DNA from: Nostoc sp. NIES-3756
GTDB taxonomy: Bacteria > Cyanobacteriota > Cyanobacteriia > Cyanobacteriales > Nostocaceae
Direction of reading: 5' to 3'
DNA: 64,000 bases
Assembly: GCF_001548375.1 (NCBI RefSeq)
Contig: NZ_AP017295.1
Location: forward strand, 2,762,501-2,826,500
Position numbers and translations under genes: made by a program. The notes below the pieces were generated by a model. The model searched no databases, was not told the origin of the DNA, and saw nothing but the letters and a program-made list of their open reading frames with translations. Positions 10,001 through 18,686 of the stretch are shown here, one piece after another (within the stretch, counting starts at the first letter, position 1; every line of letters begins with the position of its first letter).

Positions 10001-10851
10001 AAGGAAAATTATCTGGGCAAAGTACGGTAGAAATTACTCCCAATATCTATAACGCAGGTTTTGCTCCTTACCATGTCGAGTTCTTAGAACAATTGCAAGT
10101 TAAAGCCAAGTTAGTTCTTCCCATTCTACATAAAAGTAATCTATGGGGTTTGTTGGTAGTACATCATTGCTGCGCCTTCCGTGAATGGCAACCAACTGAG
10201 ATTCAACTACTGCAACAAATAGCCACCCAAACGGCGATCGCTATTCAACAATCAGAACTTCATCAGCGATTGCAAACTGCTAACAGAGAATTGAAAAATC
10301 TCGCAATGGTTGATCAATTAACAGGGATTGCCAATCGCCGACGGTTTGATCAAAAGCTTGATTGTGTATGGCGACATTTTTTGCGGGAACAAGGTAGTGT
10401 TTCACTACTGCTATGCGACATTGACTATTTCAAACGCTATAACGATACTTATGGCCATGCTGCTGGTGATGACTGCTTGCGTCTTGTTGCTGCGGCTTTT
10501 CAACAAACTGTCAAACGTTCTACTGATTTACCTGCTCGTTATGGTGGAGAAGAATTTGTAGTTATCTTACCTAATACCGACACTGAAGGTGCTTGGCAAG
10601 TCGCCCAAGAAATTCATCAAGCCGTTCAACAGTTGAATATTCCTCACTCTGCATCAGATGTTAAGCCTTATGTCACCTTAAGCATAGGTATTGCTACTGT
10701 TATTCCTAACTCTACTCTAACGCCATTAAATTTAATTGAAGCCGCAGATCAAGCTCTTTATCAAGCTAAAGCACAGGGACGCGATCGCGCTTTTATTAAT
10801 GAAGAAGGGGAAAGGGGAAAGGGGAAAGGGGAAAGGGAACCCCATATTTGA
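7057..10851 (+). CDS. GAF/PAS-sensing diguanylate cyclase
   Basis: A 1264-residue protein predicted to make cyclic di-GMP from two GTP. Order: GAF (about 20-190), a linker, several PAS/PAC modules (about 265-900), a second GAF (about 910-1075) and a C-terminal GGDEF domain. The active site is GGEEF (1163-1167). An inhibitory I-site RxxD (RSTD, 1154-1157) lies five residues before it, so product inhibition is likely. Both GAFs look phytochrome-related but lack the chromophore cysteine: GAF2 has Tyr-His where bilin-binding domains have Cys-His. No transmembrane segment is seen, so it is probably cytosolic. The linker near residues 228-255 is Cys/Pro/Thr-rich and looks like translated repeat DNA. 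The last 15 residues are encoded by a GGGGAAA repeat. Confidence 0.9.
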   Translation: MLFNCLSNDEIDLKQILYQIRMITMQIHHSSQLSEILKVIVNEVRKMLKSDRVVIYRFLPDGEGVVAEESVNPKWISIQEQLVYNPYFQADLIKQYQAGQVDIIEDINAQPLAPIYKQLLTKLQVRAKLVVPIVVDDQAVDGNYSSSSHLWGLLIVHQCSSPRQWYSLEVEFLQLLAVEIEIFIQQSQKYEKFWQLHQKRRHKFRLARINSRKNIRETAFANQQESICPTLCHVPSALCPLASTTCSVPTVTSNKIAIADLMAFDRLQTPIWIYDIENSRMWWVNQAALHIWNAQSREEILKRNFSNVSESTRIRLQSYIHQFQQGKIIAENWTFYPEGQPVSVRCLCSGVQIEDGRMAMLVEGTTQVTEEIDQEILRAIEGLSHTTLMISLYTTDGVPLMQNPAAFDCYEDTLHPSAGENAFLRHFVDPNIGLQALSVINLGEFFRVETQVFTKAGIRWHEIDVRCPQDPVTGNKMILVNEKDITKEQIALLERQLAQEELRWQEALLRSMTDSSLLAFFVVDNRTDEILYFNQRFCEIWDIEHLEARMRLGELKNNDIIPDCVSLIADVPAFAESCKPLQSQDNRCIIEDEILFVDGRTIRRFSNQIRDSRDKYFGRLYIFEDITSRKQIEAALKASEERWQYALEGNGDGVWDWNAQTNTVFFSRRWKQMLGFEEDEIGNTLNEWDERVHPDDKAQVYEEIEKHFRGEAQQYISEHRVLCKDGTYKWILDRGKIFSRGDNGSPLRLLGTHTDITDRKRMEEALRESEERYHSVITAMTEGIVLQQADGCITACNESAQRILGLTPEQMMGRTSIDKRWQAIHEDGSPFLGQTHPAVVTLQTGQPQYNVIMGVHKPDDSLSWILINSQPLFQPDQAKPYAVVASFTDITASKQAGLALKQQMEQERVVYAISQHIRQTLDLDKILQTTVTEVRNFLQSDRVIIYRFNPDWSAVVITESVAEPWRPILNMKITESNFIETKGKLSGQSTVEITPNIYNAGFAPYHVEFLEQLQVKAKLVLPILHKSNLWGLLVVHHCCAFREWQPTEIQLLQQIATQTAIAIQQSELHQRLQTANRELKNLAMVDQLTGIANRRRFDQKLDCVWRHFLREQGSVSLLLCDIDYFKRYNDTYGHAAGDDCLRLVAAAFQQTVKRSTDLPARYGGEEFVVILPNTDTEGAWQVAQEIHQAVQQLNIPHSASDVKPYVTLSIGIATVIPNSTLTPLNLIEAADQALYQAKAQGRDRAFINEEGERGKGKGEREPHI
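10807..10837 (+). repeat. Heptamer repeat (GGGGAAA)n within the 3' end of the cyclase gene
   Basis: Four and a half GGGGAAA units are translated as the Glu/Gly/Lys/Arg-rich C-terminus of the cyclase. The complementary pyrimidine-rich tract lies at 10983-11012. Confidence 0.8.
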
Positions 10852-10982
10852 AAATAGGGGTTTCAGATATGGACGCTGATTTTTATCGCGCTACGTGTCT
10901 GGTAAAATCTTCTTTTAATATTCTCCGCAATTAAGATAAGGGCTTTATACCTTGTGGGGAAAAGTTTTTTATCCTTTCCTTT

Positions 10983-11012
10983 GCCCCTTACCCTTTCCCC
11001 TTTTCCCCTTTT
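10983..11012 (-). repeat. Pyrimidine-rich inverse copy of the heptamer repeat
   Basis: CCCCTTACCCTTTCCCC followed by TTTTCCCC is the reverse complement of the G-rich repeat about 150 bp upstream. The two arms could pair in the mRNA or in single-stranded DNA; a transcription-terminating role is inference. The rest of 10852-11222 is AT-rich with no gene seen. Confidence 0.6.
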
Positions 11013-11222
11013 TGGTAACATTTCTATCCCAACGCTAGAATAAGCTTTTTTATTTTGTACTATAACTTAACATTCCTCAACTTATTTTATTTCTTTTCCA
11101 TTTATTACAATCTTCCTTTTCTTTATCAGTTCTTTATTTTGTTTATATAGATTGAATACGTTGAAGTTTTAAGAGATAAGAAATTTCAACGCAATTAATT
11201 TATTTAACAAAACTATAATATT

Positions 11223-11399
11223 ATGGCAAACTGTCCTTGCTGTTCTAATCAAATGCTTGTTCATACACGTACACAAAAAACTTACTGGTTCTGCCGTTCT
11301 TGTTGGCAAGAAATGCCCAACTTAAGTTTAGAAGAGAATCAAAATTTATTAGGCTTGTCTATAAAACTGACATCAGCATTGAAAAAGCAATTTCATTAA
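11223..11399 (+). CDS. Small zinc-ribbon protein, 58 aa
   Basis: An ATG-started frame of 58 residues with two CxxC-type knuckles: CPCC near residues 4-7 and CRSC at 24-27, followed by W-Q-E-M-P. The spacing (about 17 residues between knuckles) fits a single zinc ribbon. The remaining 28 residues are Leu/Asn-rich and unassigned. It precedes a REC-PAS regulator by about 145 bp in the same orientation. The composition and paired cysteines argue for a real gene, although the upstream Shine-Dalgarno is weak. Function unknown; nucleic-acid or protein binding would be typical of such ribbons. Confidence 0.65.
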   Translation: MANCPCCSNQMLVHTRTQKTYWFCRSCWQEMPNLSLEENQNLLGLSIKLTSALKKQFH

Positions 11400-11543
11400 T
11401 TGAATTAAGTTGCCGTTTCTGTAAATTTAGAAAAAATACTTTTGGAATAATTTATATATTAATCAATTATTTCAATATAAATTGTTTATTTTCATGTATC
11501 AATTTGTGATTAAAAAACCTTGCTTGATGAATGAGGTATAGAT

Positions 11544-12308
11544 ATGTATAGCCTCTCAAAAACTATAAGGACAAACAAGGATGTAAAAATTCTAGTAGTT
11601 GAAGATGATTACTCTCTTGCACTCAACTTGCAAGAACTTTTAGAAACATGGGAATATATTGTTGTCGGTATTGCAAATTCTGCGGAAAGTGCAATTGAGA
11701 AAGCAAAGGCACTGTATCCAAACTTAATTTTAATGGATATTCAATTGCCTAGAGAAGTAGATGGGATGCAGGTAGCAAAACAAATCTGGAATAGTCTAAA
11801 AATTCCTATTGTTTATATTACAGCTTTTTATGAAAGTAAAACTTGGGGCAGTACAGAATTTCTACATCCTTTCGCCTATATTATCAAACCTGTAACTTAT
11901 CAGCAACTTTACGTTGCAATTGAAACAGCGCTAGAACGTTATGCAATTGAAGAATTTTCAAATAGTGTACTCCAATGTGTAGGTCATGGAATAATTGTTG
12001 TTGATTTTCAATTAAGAGTTAGCTATCTCAATCAATTAGCAGAAATTATTACGGGATGGCAGTTAAATGATGCTCAAGGCAAGAGCTTCAGTGATATCCT
12101 CAAATTAATTGATAAATCAACACAAAATCTGATTAAGAAGGCTATAGTTTCATCTCTTCAAGAACAAACCATTCTTGATAAAGAATTGAGTACATTAATT
12201 GTTAATAAAAATGGTGCGACTATTCCTATAACTAATAGAATTACCTCTCTAATCAACAGACAAGGATTTATTGTTGGTGCAGTAATAGTTATCCAGAATG
12301 ATACATAA
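11544..12308 (+). CDS. Response regulator with C-terminal PAS domain
   Basis: 254 residues. The N-terminal receiver (about 15-130) has ILVVEDD, the phospho-Asp in LILMDIQLP, Thr in YITAF and Lys in IIKPV. The C-terminal part (about 140-250) is a PAS domain (GIIVVDFQLRVSYLN, with VIQN at the end). REC-PAS proteins of this type often sit beside or upstream of histidine kinases in cyanobacteria and act as phosphate acceptors without DNA binding. It is 9 bp from the following receiver gene, so the two are probably one transcript, with the bacteriophytochrome kinase 70 bp further on. Confidence 0.87.
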   Translation: MYSLSKTIRTNKDVKILVVEDDYSLALNLQELLETWEYIVVGIANSAESAIEKAKALYPNLILMDIQLPREVDGMQVAKQIWNSLKIPIVYITAFYESKTWGSTEFLHPFAYIIKPVTYQQLYVAIETALERYAIEEFSNSVLQCVGHGIIVVDFQLRVSYLNQLAEIITGWQLNDAQGKSFSDILKLIDKSTQNLIKKAIVSSLQEQTILDKELSTLIVNKNGATIPITNRITSLINRQGFIVGAVIVIQNDT

Positions 12309-12317
12309 AGATAGGTT

Positions 12318-12701
12318 ATGAATTACCAAGATTTAGAAAAACGTAAAGCATTAATTGTAGATGATGAAGGGTGCAACCGACTCTGCATTACTTATGTACT
12401 TAAACAAGAAGGTTGGGAGGTAAATGAGGCAGAAAATGGGCGAGAAGCAATAGAAAAAGTTTTGGCATGGCAACCACATCTATTGATTTTGGATAACCAA
12501 ATGCCAGAATTAACGGGAGTGGAAGTTTACAAATATCTCCAATTACATGGCATTAAACTAGCGGTTGTCTTAATTTCCGCAGACACTGATTTAGAGAAAT
12601 TAGCCTCAGAGGTAGGTATTGCTTATTATCTGCCAAAACCTTTTGAACTTGAGGCGTTACTAAAAACTGTTGATTCTGCTTACGAAAATTCTTTCAATTA
12701 A
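12318..12701 (+). CDS. Single-domain response regulator
   Basis: A 127-residue receiver with LIVDDEG, the phospho-Asp in LILDNQMP, Ser in the Thr position (LISAD) and Lys in LPKPF. The start ATG is preceded by AAGATAGG. It lies between REC-PAS and the bacteriophytochrome kinase on the same strand, with short spacers (9 and 70 bp). This resembles bacterial phytochrome operons, where a small receiver gene accompanies the photoreceptor kinase. A role as the phosphate acceptor of the phytochrome at 12772 is inferred from position. Confidence 0.87.
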   Translation: MNYQDLEKRKALIVDDEGCNRLCITYVLKQEGWEVNEAENGREAIEKVLAWQPHLLILDNQMPELTGVEVYKYLQLHGIKLAVVLISADTDLEKLASEVGIAYYLPKPFELEALLKTVDSAYENSFN

Positions 12702-12771
12702 AATAAGCTAGTTTATGAAAATATCAAAATCAAAATTTAATTGTTCTGTTTGCTCATAATCAAGTTAGAAA

Positions 12772-15700
12772 ATGCAACCATCAGACAAACTCAACATTAC
12801 AGAATTTATTACCTTAGAACCAATCAATGTCAGCAACTGCGATCGCGAACCAATTCACATACCAGGATTAATCCAACCGCACGGGTTACTGCTGACATTG
12901 CGTGAACCAGAACTAAAGATTTTGCAGATTAGCGAAAATGTTGAGCAACTCTTGGGTTTTACCCCTAAACAACTGATTGGGCAACCATTACGCCGCCTAT
13001 GCTCCACAGCAAAACTAAATGAAATACGCCAATATATCCAAAAAGATAATTTAGAGGCATTTTGTCCATTAGAAATGAAAATACGCAGTGCAGCAATATT
13101 ATCACCTAATCAAAAAGTGCATTGGCAGAACTTCAAAGCTATGCTGCATCGCAGTGATGGAGTGTTAGTGCTGGAGCTAGAACCGAGTCTAATTACGAAA
13201 AATCAACAGTTTCTCAAGTTTTACCACATTTTAAAAGGAGCGATCGCCCAAATTCGCCAAACTCAAAGCTTTGATGATTTACTGCAAACCATAGTCAAAC
13301 AAGTCAGACAAATTACTGGGTTTGAGCGCGTAATGGTTTATCAGTTTGCTACTGATAATAGCGGCGTTGTAGTTGCCGAAGACAAAGCCGAACACCTAGA
13401 GAGTTACTTAGATTTACATTATCCAGCCTCCGACATTCCTCAACAAGCCCGTCAATTGTATTACGAGAATTGGCTGCGGCTGATTCCCAACGCTAATTAT
13501 CAAGGGGTGCGGCTAATTCCCTCCCATAATCCGATTAACTCGCAACCTTTAAATTTAAGTCAAGCTCATTTAAGAAGTGTATCCCCGCTTCATTTGCAAT
13601 ATCTGCAAAATATGGGAGTAACGGCTTCTATGTCGATTTCCCTAATTAACGAAAAACGACTTTGGGGTTTGATTGCTTGCCACCATTACACTCCCAAGTA
13701 CGTTGATTATGAAACACGCAAAGCTTGTGAATTTTTAGGGCAGTTTGCTTCTGTGGAATTGGTTTATCAACAAGAGCAAGAGATGGAGAGTTATCGCTCC
13801 CAGATAAAATCTATCCAAGAACAATTGCGACAGGTATTTTCTGCTAATTTCAGCTTTATTGAACCAGTGCTTCGTCATAACGAAGTTGAGTTATTGAATT
13901 TGGTTCATGCTCAAGGAGTCGCACTCATCTTAGATAATGAAGTATCTCTATTTGGTCAAACGCCATCAACATATGAAGTTCAGGAATTGATTACTTGGCT
14001 GTCACAACAAGAGCGCCAACCAATTTTTGTTACTGATTCCCTCGCCAAAATTTATCCGCAGGCGCAGCAATTTACAACTATTGCCAGTGGTGTTTTAGCA
14101 ATTTCTATTATTCTACGCCAAAAATCTTATCATCTTGTTTGGTTTAGACCAGAGCAAATTCAAACAGTCAATTGGGTAGGAGATCCCCATAAACCTGTCT
14201 CTATTAATACTGAAGGAGAACTTAGCCTAACTCCACGTAAGTCCTTTGAACTTTGGAAACAAACGGTACAACAAACATCGCTACCTTGGCAACCATTAGA
14301 AATTGAAGCTGCAACTCAAATGCGAAATGCTCTCATGCTGGCAGTGCTGGAGTTTTCGCAGGTTGCTTTAGAACAAGCCGCAGAACGTGCAGCGATCGCC
14401 AATCGTGCTAAAAGTCAGTTTCTCGCCAAAATGAGCCACGAACTCCGCACTCCACTTAATGCAATTTTGGGTTTTACTCAATTAATGTCACGCGCTAATA
14501 ATACTCCCACCGAATTTAGAGAAAACTTGAATATTATTACCCGCAGTGGAGAACACCTACTGACATTAATCAACGACGTTTTAGAGATGTCCAAAATCGA
14601 AGCTGGACAATTGATACTTACCGAAACTTACTTTAATTTGCATCGGCTGTTGCGCTCTATTAACGATATGTTTGCGCTCAGAGCCTCTCAGAAAGGTTTA
14701 AATCTTATCAGCGACTGGGATGCTACAGTTCCCTGTTACGTATGTGCCGATGAAGCCAAACTCCGGCAAATTTTGATCAACTTATTAGCCAACGCCATTA
14801 AATTTACCGCCACAGGAACTATTATCATGCGTGGACGGGCTTTTCTGTCTAGCAATCGCCAAAAGCAGGACACAGCAAACCACAACACCATTACTACGTC
14901 TAATTCCCCTCATCTTCAACCATTCGTACTACACCTAGAAGTTGAAGATACTGGATGTGGTATTCCCGCTTCAGAAACGGAATCTATTTTTGAAGCTTTC
15001 ATGCAAACACAACAGGGTCGTCAAGCTCAAGGCACAGGTTTAGGTTTATCTATCAGTCGCCAGTTTGCCAGATTGATGAATGGCGACATTAGCGTAAAAA
15101 GCACTGGCAATCAAGGTTCTACTTTCACTTGTCAAGTATTACTGCATTTAGCTGACTCGGTAGATTTAATCGATTCCTCTCTCAAGCCCCATGTGATTGG
15201 CTTAGAACCTGGACAACCCACTTACCGGATTTTAGTGGCTGAAGATGTTGTAGAAAATCGCCAACTACTGATTAAGTTATTAGAAACAGTTGGGTTTGAG
15301 GTTTCTGGTGCAGAGAATGGCGCTCAAGCACTCTCCCTTTGCCAAGAATGGCTTCCTCACCTAATTTGGATGGATATTCCAATGCCTGTGATGGATGGAT
15401 ATACTGCTACTCAAAAAATTCGCACCACCGACGCAGGCAAAGATGTGGTAATTATTGCTTTGACTGCTTCGGCTTTTCAAGAAGACTATGCTGCTAGTCT
15501 ACAAGCAGGTTGTAACGACTATATTACCAAACCTTTTACAGAAACGGTGTTGTTTGACAAGATGGCACATTACTTAGGAGTGCGCTATCTTTACGCCCAA
15601 GAAACCGCATCTGATTTAAACTTGCCAACCTCACAGACAAAATCTCTGACTCCTAGTGACTTGCGCCTTATGCCACCAGGATGGATTGCTCAAGTACATG

Positions 15701-15843
15701 AAGCTGCTTTGGATCTAGATGATGCCAAACTCTACAAACTTATACAGAAAATCCCCAGCCAGAATAAATCCCTTGCTGATGCGCTGAAATCTTTAATTGA
15801 TAACTTTCATCACGAAGCGATCACCACCTTGACCCAGCCTTAA
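12772..15843 (+). CDS. Bacteriophytochrome hybrid histidine kinase
   Basis: A 1023-residue red/far-red photoreceptor kinase. It has the PAS-GAF-PHY core. Cys23, in NCDREPIHIPG, matches the N-terminal biliverdin-binding cysteine of bacteriophytochromes. The GAF has the PASDIPQQAR signature and SVSPLHLQYLQNMGV with the conserved His. The PHY tongue motif PRKSFE is present (about residues 487-492). HisKA follows with His556 in SHELRTPLN, then HATPase (NLLANAIKF, GTGLGLS) and a C-terminal receiver with Asp868 (MDIPMP) and Lys in ITKPF. The final 100 residues resemble the tail of hybrid kinases, but I see no clear HPt histidine. Its stop is 7 bp before a REC-kinase gene, indicating an operon. Confidence 0.93.
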   Translation: MQPSDKLNITEFITLEPINVSNCDREPIHIPGLIQPHGLLLTLREPELKILQISENVEQLLGFTPKQLIGQPLRRLCSTAKLNEIRQYIQKDNLEAFCPLEMKIRSAAILSPNQKVHWQNFKAMLHRSDGVLVLELEPSLITKNQQFLKFYHILKGAIAQIRQTQSFDDLLQTIVKQVRQITGFERVMVYQFATDNSGVVVAEDKAEHLESYLDLHYPASDIPQQARQLYYENWLRLIPNANYQGVRLIPSHNPINSQPLNLSQAHLRSVSPLHLQYLQNMGVTASMSISLINEKRLWGLIACHHYTPKYVDYETRKACEFLGQFASVELVYQQEQEMESYRSQIKSIQEQLRQVFSANFSFIEPVLRHNEVELLNLVHAQGVALILDNEVSLFGQTPSTYEVQELITWLSQQERQPIFVTDSLAKIYPQAQQFTTIASGVLAISIILRQKSYHLVWFRPEQIQTVNWVGDPHKPVSINTEGELSLTPRKSFELWKQTVQQTSLPWQPLEIEAATQMRNALMLAVLEFSQVALEQAAERAAIANRAKSQFLAKMSHELRTPLNAILGFTQLMSRANNTPTEFRENLNIITRSGEHLLTLINDVLEMSKIEAGQLILTETYFNLHRLLRSINDMFALRASQKGLNLISDWDATVPCYVCADEAKLRQILINLLANAIKFTATGTIIMRGRAFLSSNRQKQDTANHNTITTSNSPHLQPFVLHLEVEDTGCGIPASETESIFEAFMQTQQGRQAQGTGLGLSISRQFARLMNGDISVKSTGNQGSTFTCQVLLHLADSVDLIDSSLKPHVIGLEPGQPTYRILVAEDVVENRQLLIKLLETVGFEVSGAENGAQALSLCQEWLPHLIWMDIPMPVMDGYTATQKIRTTDAGKDVVIIALTASAFQEDYAASLQAGCNDYITKPFTETVLFDKMAHYLGVRYLYAQETASDLNLPTSQTKSLTPSDLRLMPPGWIAQVHEAALDLDDAKLYKLIQKIPSQNKSLADALKSLIDNFHHEAITTLTQP

Positions 15844-15850
15844 TATTCTT

Positions 15851-17659
15851 ATGCCTAGACCCCTCAAACCTGCTTCACAAACCAATATCCTACTCGTAGA
15901 CGATACCCCTGACAATCTACGGTTGTTATCCAAAATCTTAGAAGTTCAAGGTTATATTGTCCGCAAATCACTCAATGGCAAAATGGCTTTACAGGCAGCA
16001 GTGCGAGAACCTCCTGATTTAATTTTGCTTGATATTAATATGCCCGAAATGAACGGTTATGAACTTTGTCAGCAATTAAAACTAGAAAAAATAACTAAGA
16101 ATATTCCTATTATTTTTATTAGCGCTATTGATGATATTAAAGATAAAATCAAAGCTTTTGAAATTGGTGGTCAAGACTACATCACTAAACCATTCCAAGA
16201 ATTAGAAGTTATTGCTCGAATTAGAAACCAATTACTTATCCAAGAACAGCAATATCAATTAGAACAAGAAATCCAAGAACGTCTTCACGCCGAAAAACAA
16301 ATTAAGCTACTTAATCAAGATTTAGAAAAACGGGTACAACTCCGTACTCAACAATTGCAGCAGTCTTTAGACTTTGAGGCGACCCTGAAACGAATTACTG
16401 ATAAAGTTCGAGATACACTCAATCAACATCAAATTCTGCAAAGTGCCGTACAAGAATTAGCTCTAGCACTACAACTTAAATGCTGTGATGCCGCAATTTA
16501 TACAAACTATCACGAATCCTCAGTTATTCGCTACCAATATGCTGCTTTAGAGGAAAATCCTAATCAGGGGCAATTGTCACACACAGCCGATGCACCAGAG
16601 ATTTATCACCAGTTACAACAACAAAAGTCATATTTAGCTTTCTGCCAAATTGAGCCTCTCCCTATTCGTAACGAATCAGCCATTTTGGCCTGTCCCATAT
16701 TTGATGAACAGGTAGAAGAAATCGGCATTTTAGGCGATTTATGGTTATTTAAACCTACCGAGGAAACTTTCTCCCAAATGGAAATTAATTTAGTCCAACA
16801 AGTCGCTAATCAATGTGCGATCGCTCTACGCCAAGCTCGTCTTTATGAAGCTTCTCAAGCCCAAGTTCAAGAACTCCACCGACTTAACCAACTCAAAGAT
16901 GATTTTCTCAACACCATTACTCATGAGTTGCGTTCTCCTATCGCTAATATGAAAATGATGATTCAGTTATTAACGGCTTTTTTCCAGCAAGGCGAGGGAT
17001 TAATTCAAGGATTACCTCAATCCTTGTTGCATGAGCATCAGATTGTTGAATATCTTAATTTATTAAATAAAGATTGCGAATACGAGTTAAAATTAATTGA
17101 AGATATTTTACTTTTACAACATTTAGAAGCTGGAACATATCCTCAGCAATTAATAAAAATTAATCTGCAAGATTTGATTGGACATATTATCGAGCCATTA
17201 GCTATCAAAATTAAAAATCAACAGCAAACTTTTAGTGTGAATATTTTAGCTGACTTACCAACCATTGAAATTGATTCTTTCAGCCTTGGGCGAATTATTA
17301 CAGAACTAATCAATAATGCTTACAAATATACTCCACCTGGAGAAAATATTTCTTTGTCTGCTACTGTTGTCGATGACAATACTGTACTTTCTGATAATGT
17401 TTTTATTCTTTCCCGTCGTCATATTTCATTTATAGAGTTAATTGTTACAAATACAGGAATAACTATTCCCCCTGAAGAACGTTCTCGTATTTTTGATAAA
17501 TTTTATCGTATTAATGGTTCTCATCCTGGTAAAAATGGTAGTACTGGTCTAGGTCTGGCATTGGTGAAAAAATTAGTTGAAAATCTAAATGGACATATTT
17601 TTGTTGAAAGTTTAAATAACATTACTCAATTCACTGTACGATTTCCTCTCATTAATTGA
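15851..17659 (+). CDS. Receiver-histidine kinase with GAF-like middle domain
   Basis: 602 residues. The N-terminal receiver has ILLVDDTPDN, phospho-Asp61 (LLDINMP) and ITKPF. A coiled-coil (about 135-175) and a GAF-like domain (about 180-330, ending QQVANQCAIALRQARL) follow. HisKA has His358 in THELRSPI; HATPase has ELINNAYKY and GSTGLGLAL. The receiver-first layout suggests that this kinase is controlled by phosphorylation from another kinase; the phytochrome immediately upstream is the likely donor (inference from the 7-bp spacing). It is the last gene of the signalling island before the convergent tniQ-like gene. Confidence 0.9.
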   Translation: MPRPLKPASQTNILLVDDTPDNLRLLSKILEVQGYIVRKSLNGKMALQAAVREPPDLILLDINMPEMNGYELCQQLKLEKITKNIPIIFISAIDDIKDKIKAFEIGGQDYITKPFQELEVIARIRNQLLIQEQQYQLEQEIQERLHAEKQIKLLNQDLEKRVQLRTQQLQQSLDFEATLKRITDKVRDTLNQHQILQSAVQELALALQLKCCDAAIYTNYHESSVIRYQYAALEENPNQGQLSHTADAPEIYHQLQQQKSYLAFCQIEPLPIRNESAILACPIFDEQVEEIGILGDLWLFKPTEETFSQMEINLVQQVANQCAIALRQARLYEASQAQVQELHRLNQLKDDFLNTITHELRSPIANMKMMIQLLTAFFQQGEGLIQGLPQSLLHEHQIVEYLNLLNKDCEYELKLIEDILLLQHLEAGTYPQQLIKINLQDLIGHIIEPLAIKIKNQQQTFSVNILADLPTIEIDSFSLGRIITELINNAYKYTPPGENISLSATVVDDNTVLSDNVFILSRRHISFIELIVTNTGITIPPEERSRIFDKFYRINGSHPGKNGSTGLGLALVKKLVENLNGHIFVESLNNITQFTVRFPLIN

Positions 17660-17696
17660 GACAAAATTTAAGAATACATTTATCTATAATAAATTT

Positions 17697-18686
17697 CTAC
17701 AACTTTAATTCCAGCCTAAAATTCCCGAACAATATCTTGCCTAATTCCTTAAAATCGGAGCCAAACAACTGAGATACACTAATTTTCGCCTTCTCACACA
17801 CAGGAATAATCAACTTCACCAAATGATAAGGCTGACTTTGATTTGTTTTTGAAGCAATCCTCAACGATTCCATGATTCCCCCTAAATCTCCCAATAACTG
17901 CAAATCCTTGCCAATTGCTTGTTCAAACACCAACAAAATTAATTGTAATTTTCGTGTTAACTCAATCGGGATGGGTTTATATCCTAATTCGGGAGTAAGT
18001 GCAATTAATTCGCTAATTCCTTGAATATTAACTCGATATTTCTCTATTTCCTCTTCGCCTTTAATTTCCTGTCCTAACCACCCGTAACAATGAGAACAAA
18101 ATCCCGCAGGTGAAAACCTCGCCATCATAGGTAAACGCGAACCACAGTGAGGACATTCTTCTATTAATCGCTGTTTGTGAATCAAACAAAATTCTATATC
18201 TTTAAATGACCATAGTAATGGTTCATAGATAGTTTTGTTCTCCTGCTTCCACCCTTCCCAACAACAAGGACACCAAGCGCGATAGTTCCGAAATAACCCC
18301 TTGTCATAAATCATTCCTTTCCAGCTTAAAAGGGTCAAAAAGCGTAAATCCTGACACATTGTTAACTCTTCTAAGACAGTGACTAACTTTCCTGTCATTT
18401 CACGCATTCCGTTGATAGCCGGTTTAGCATCCCTATTTCCCAATAAGTGACTCAAATTTTTTGCCAATAGCTCAGATTTCTCCTCATCTTTAAGGATAAG
18501 TGGCGCAATTTCTCCCATAACGAGCTTTTGAGTGGTTAAACAATGCGCCTGCGCCAAACGATGAAGATAGCTACTAAGACTTTCTGCGTAGGAAGTTCCC
18601 ACCGCCACAGGTTCAAGAGAGAATAACCGACTTCGTTGCGGGATTTCTAGAGGTATTATGCTCCAATGTTCCAAGTAAATAGTCAT
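17697..18686 (-). CDS. TniQ/TnsD-family target-selection protein, short form
   Basis: 329 residues of the TniQ family. The N-terminal TniQ domain (about 18-150: SRLFSLEPVAVGTSYAESL) leads into zinc knuckles CPCCW, then H-x-x-x-L-I-x-x-CPHC and CSHCYGWLG. It is a clear paralogue of the 455-residue protein at 26072: shared Y-E-P-L-L-W-[ST], R-x-H/Y-R-A-W-C and the same knuckle order. It lacks that protein's last 130 or so residues, including the distal helix-turn-helix. TniQ proteins link the TnsC ATPase to a target. It points away from the tnsABC cluster and lies about 3.2 kb to its left, so it may be a second targeting subunit or a remnant of another element. Confidence 0.85.
   Translation of the reverse strand: MTIYLEHWSIIPLEIPQRSRLFSLEPVAVGTSYAESLSSYLHRLAQAHCLTTQKLVMGEIAPLILKDEEKSELLAKNLSHLLGNRDAKPAINGMREMTGKLVTVLEELTMCQDLRFLTLLSWKGMIYDKGLFRNYRAWCPCCWEGWKQENKTIYEPLLWSFKDIEFCLIHKQRLIEECPHCGSRLPMMARFSPAGFCSHCYGWLGQEIKGEEEIEKYRVNIQGISELIALTPELGYKPIPIELTRKLQLILLVFEQAIGKDLQLLGDLGGIMESLRIASKTNQSQPYHLVKLIIPVCEKAKISVSQLFGSDFKELGKILFGNFRLELKL

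Noticed and set aside
11300..11509. Open frame overlapping the zinc-ribbon gene
   Set aside because: A different frame over the CPCC/CRSC gene, with poor composition.
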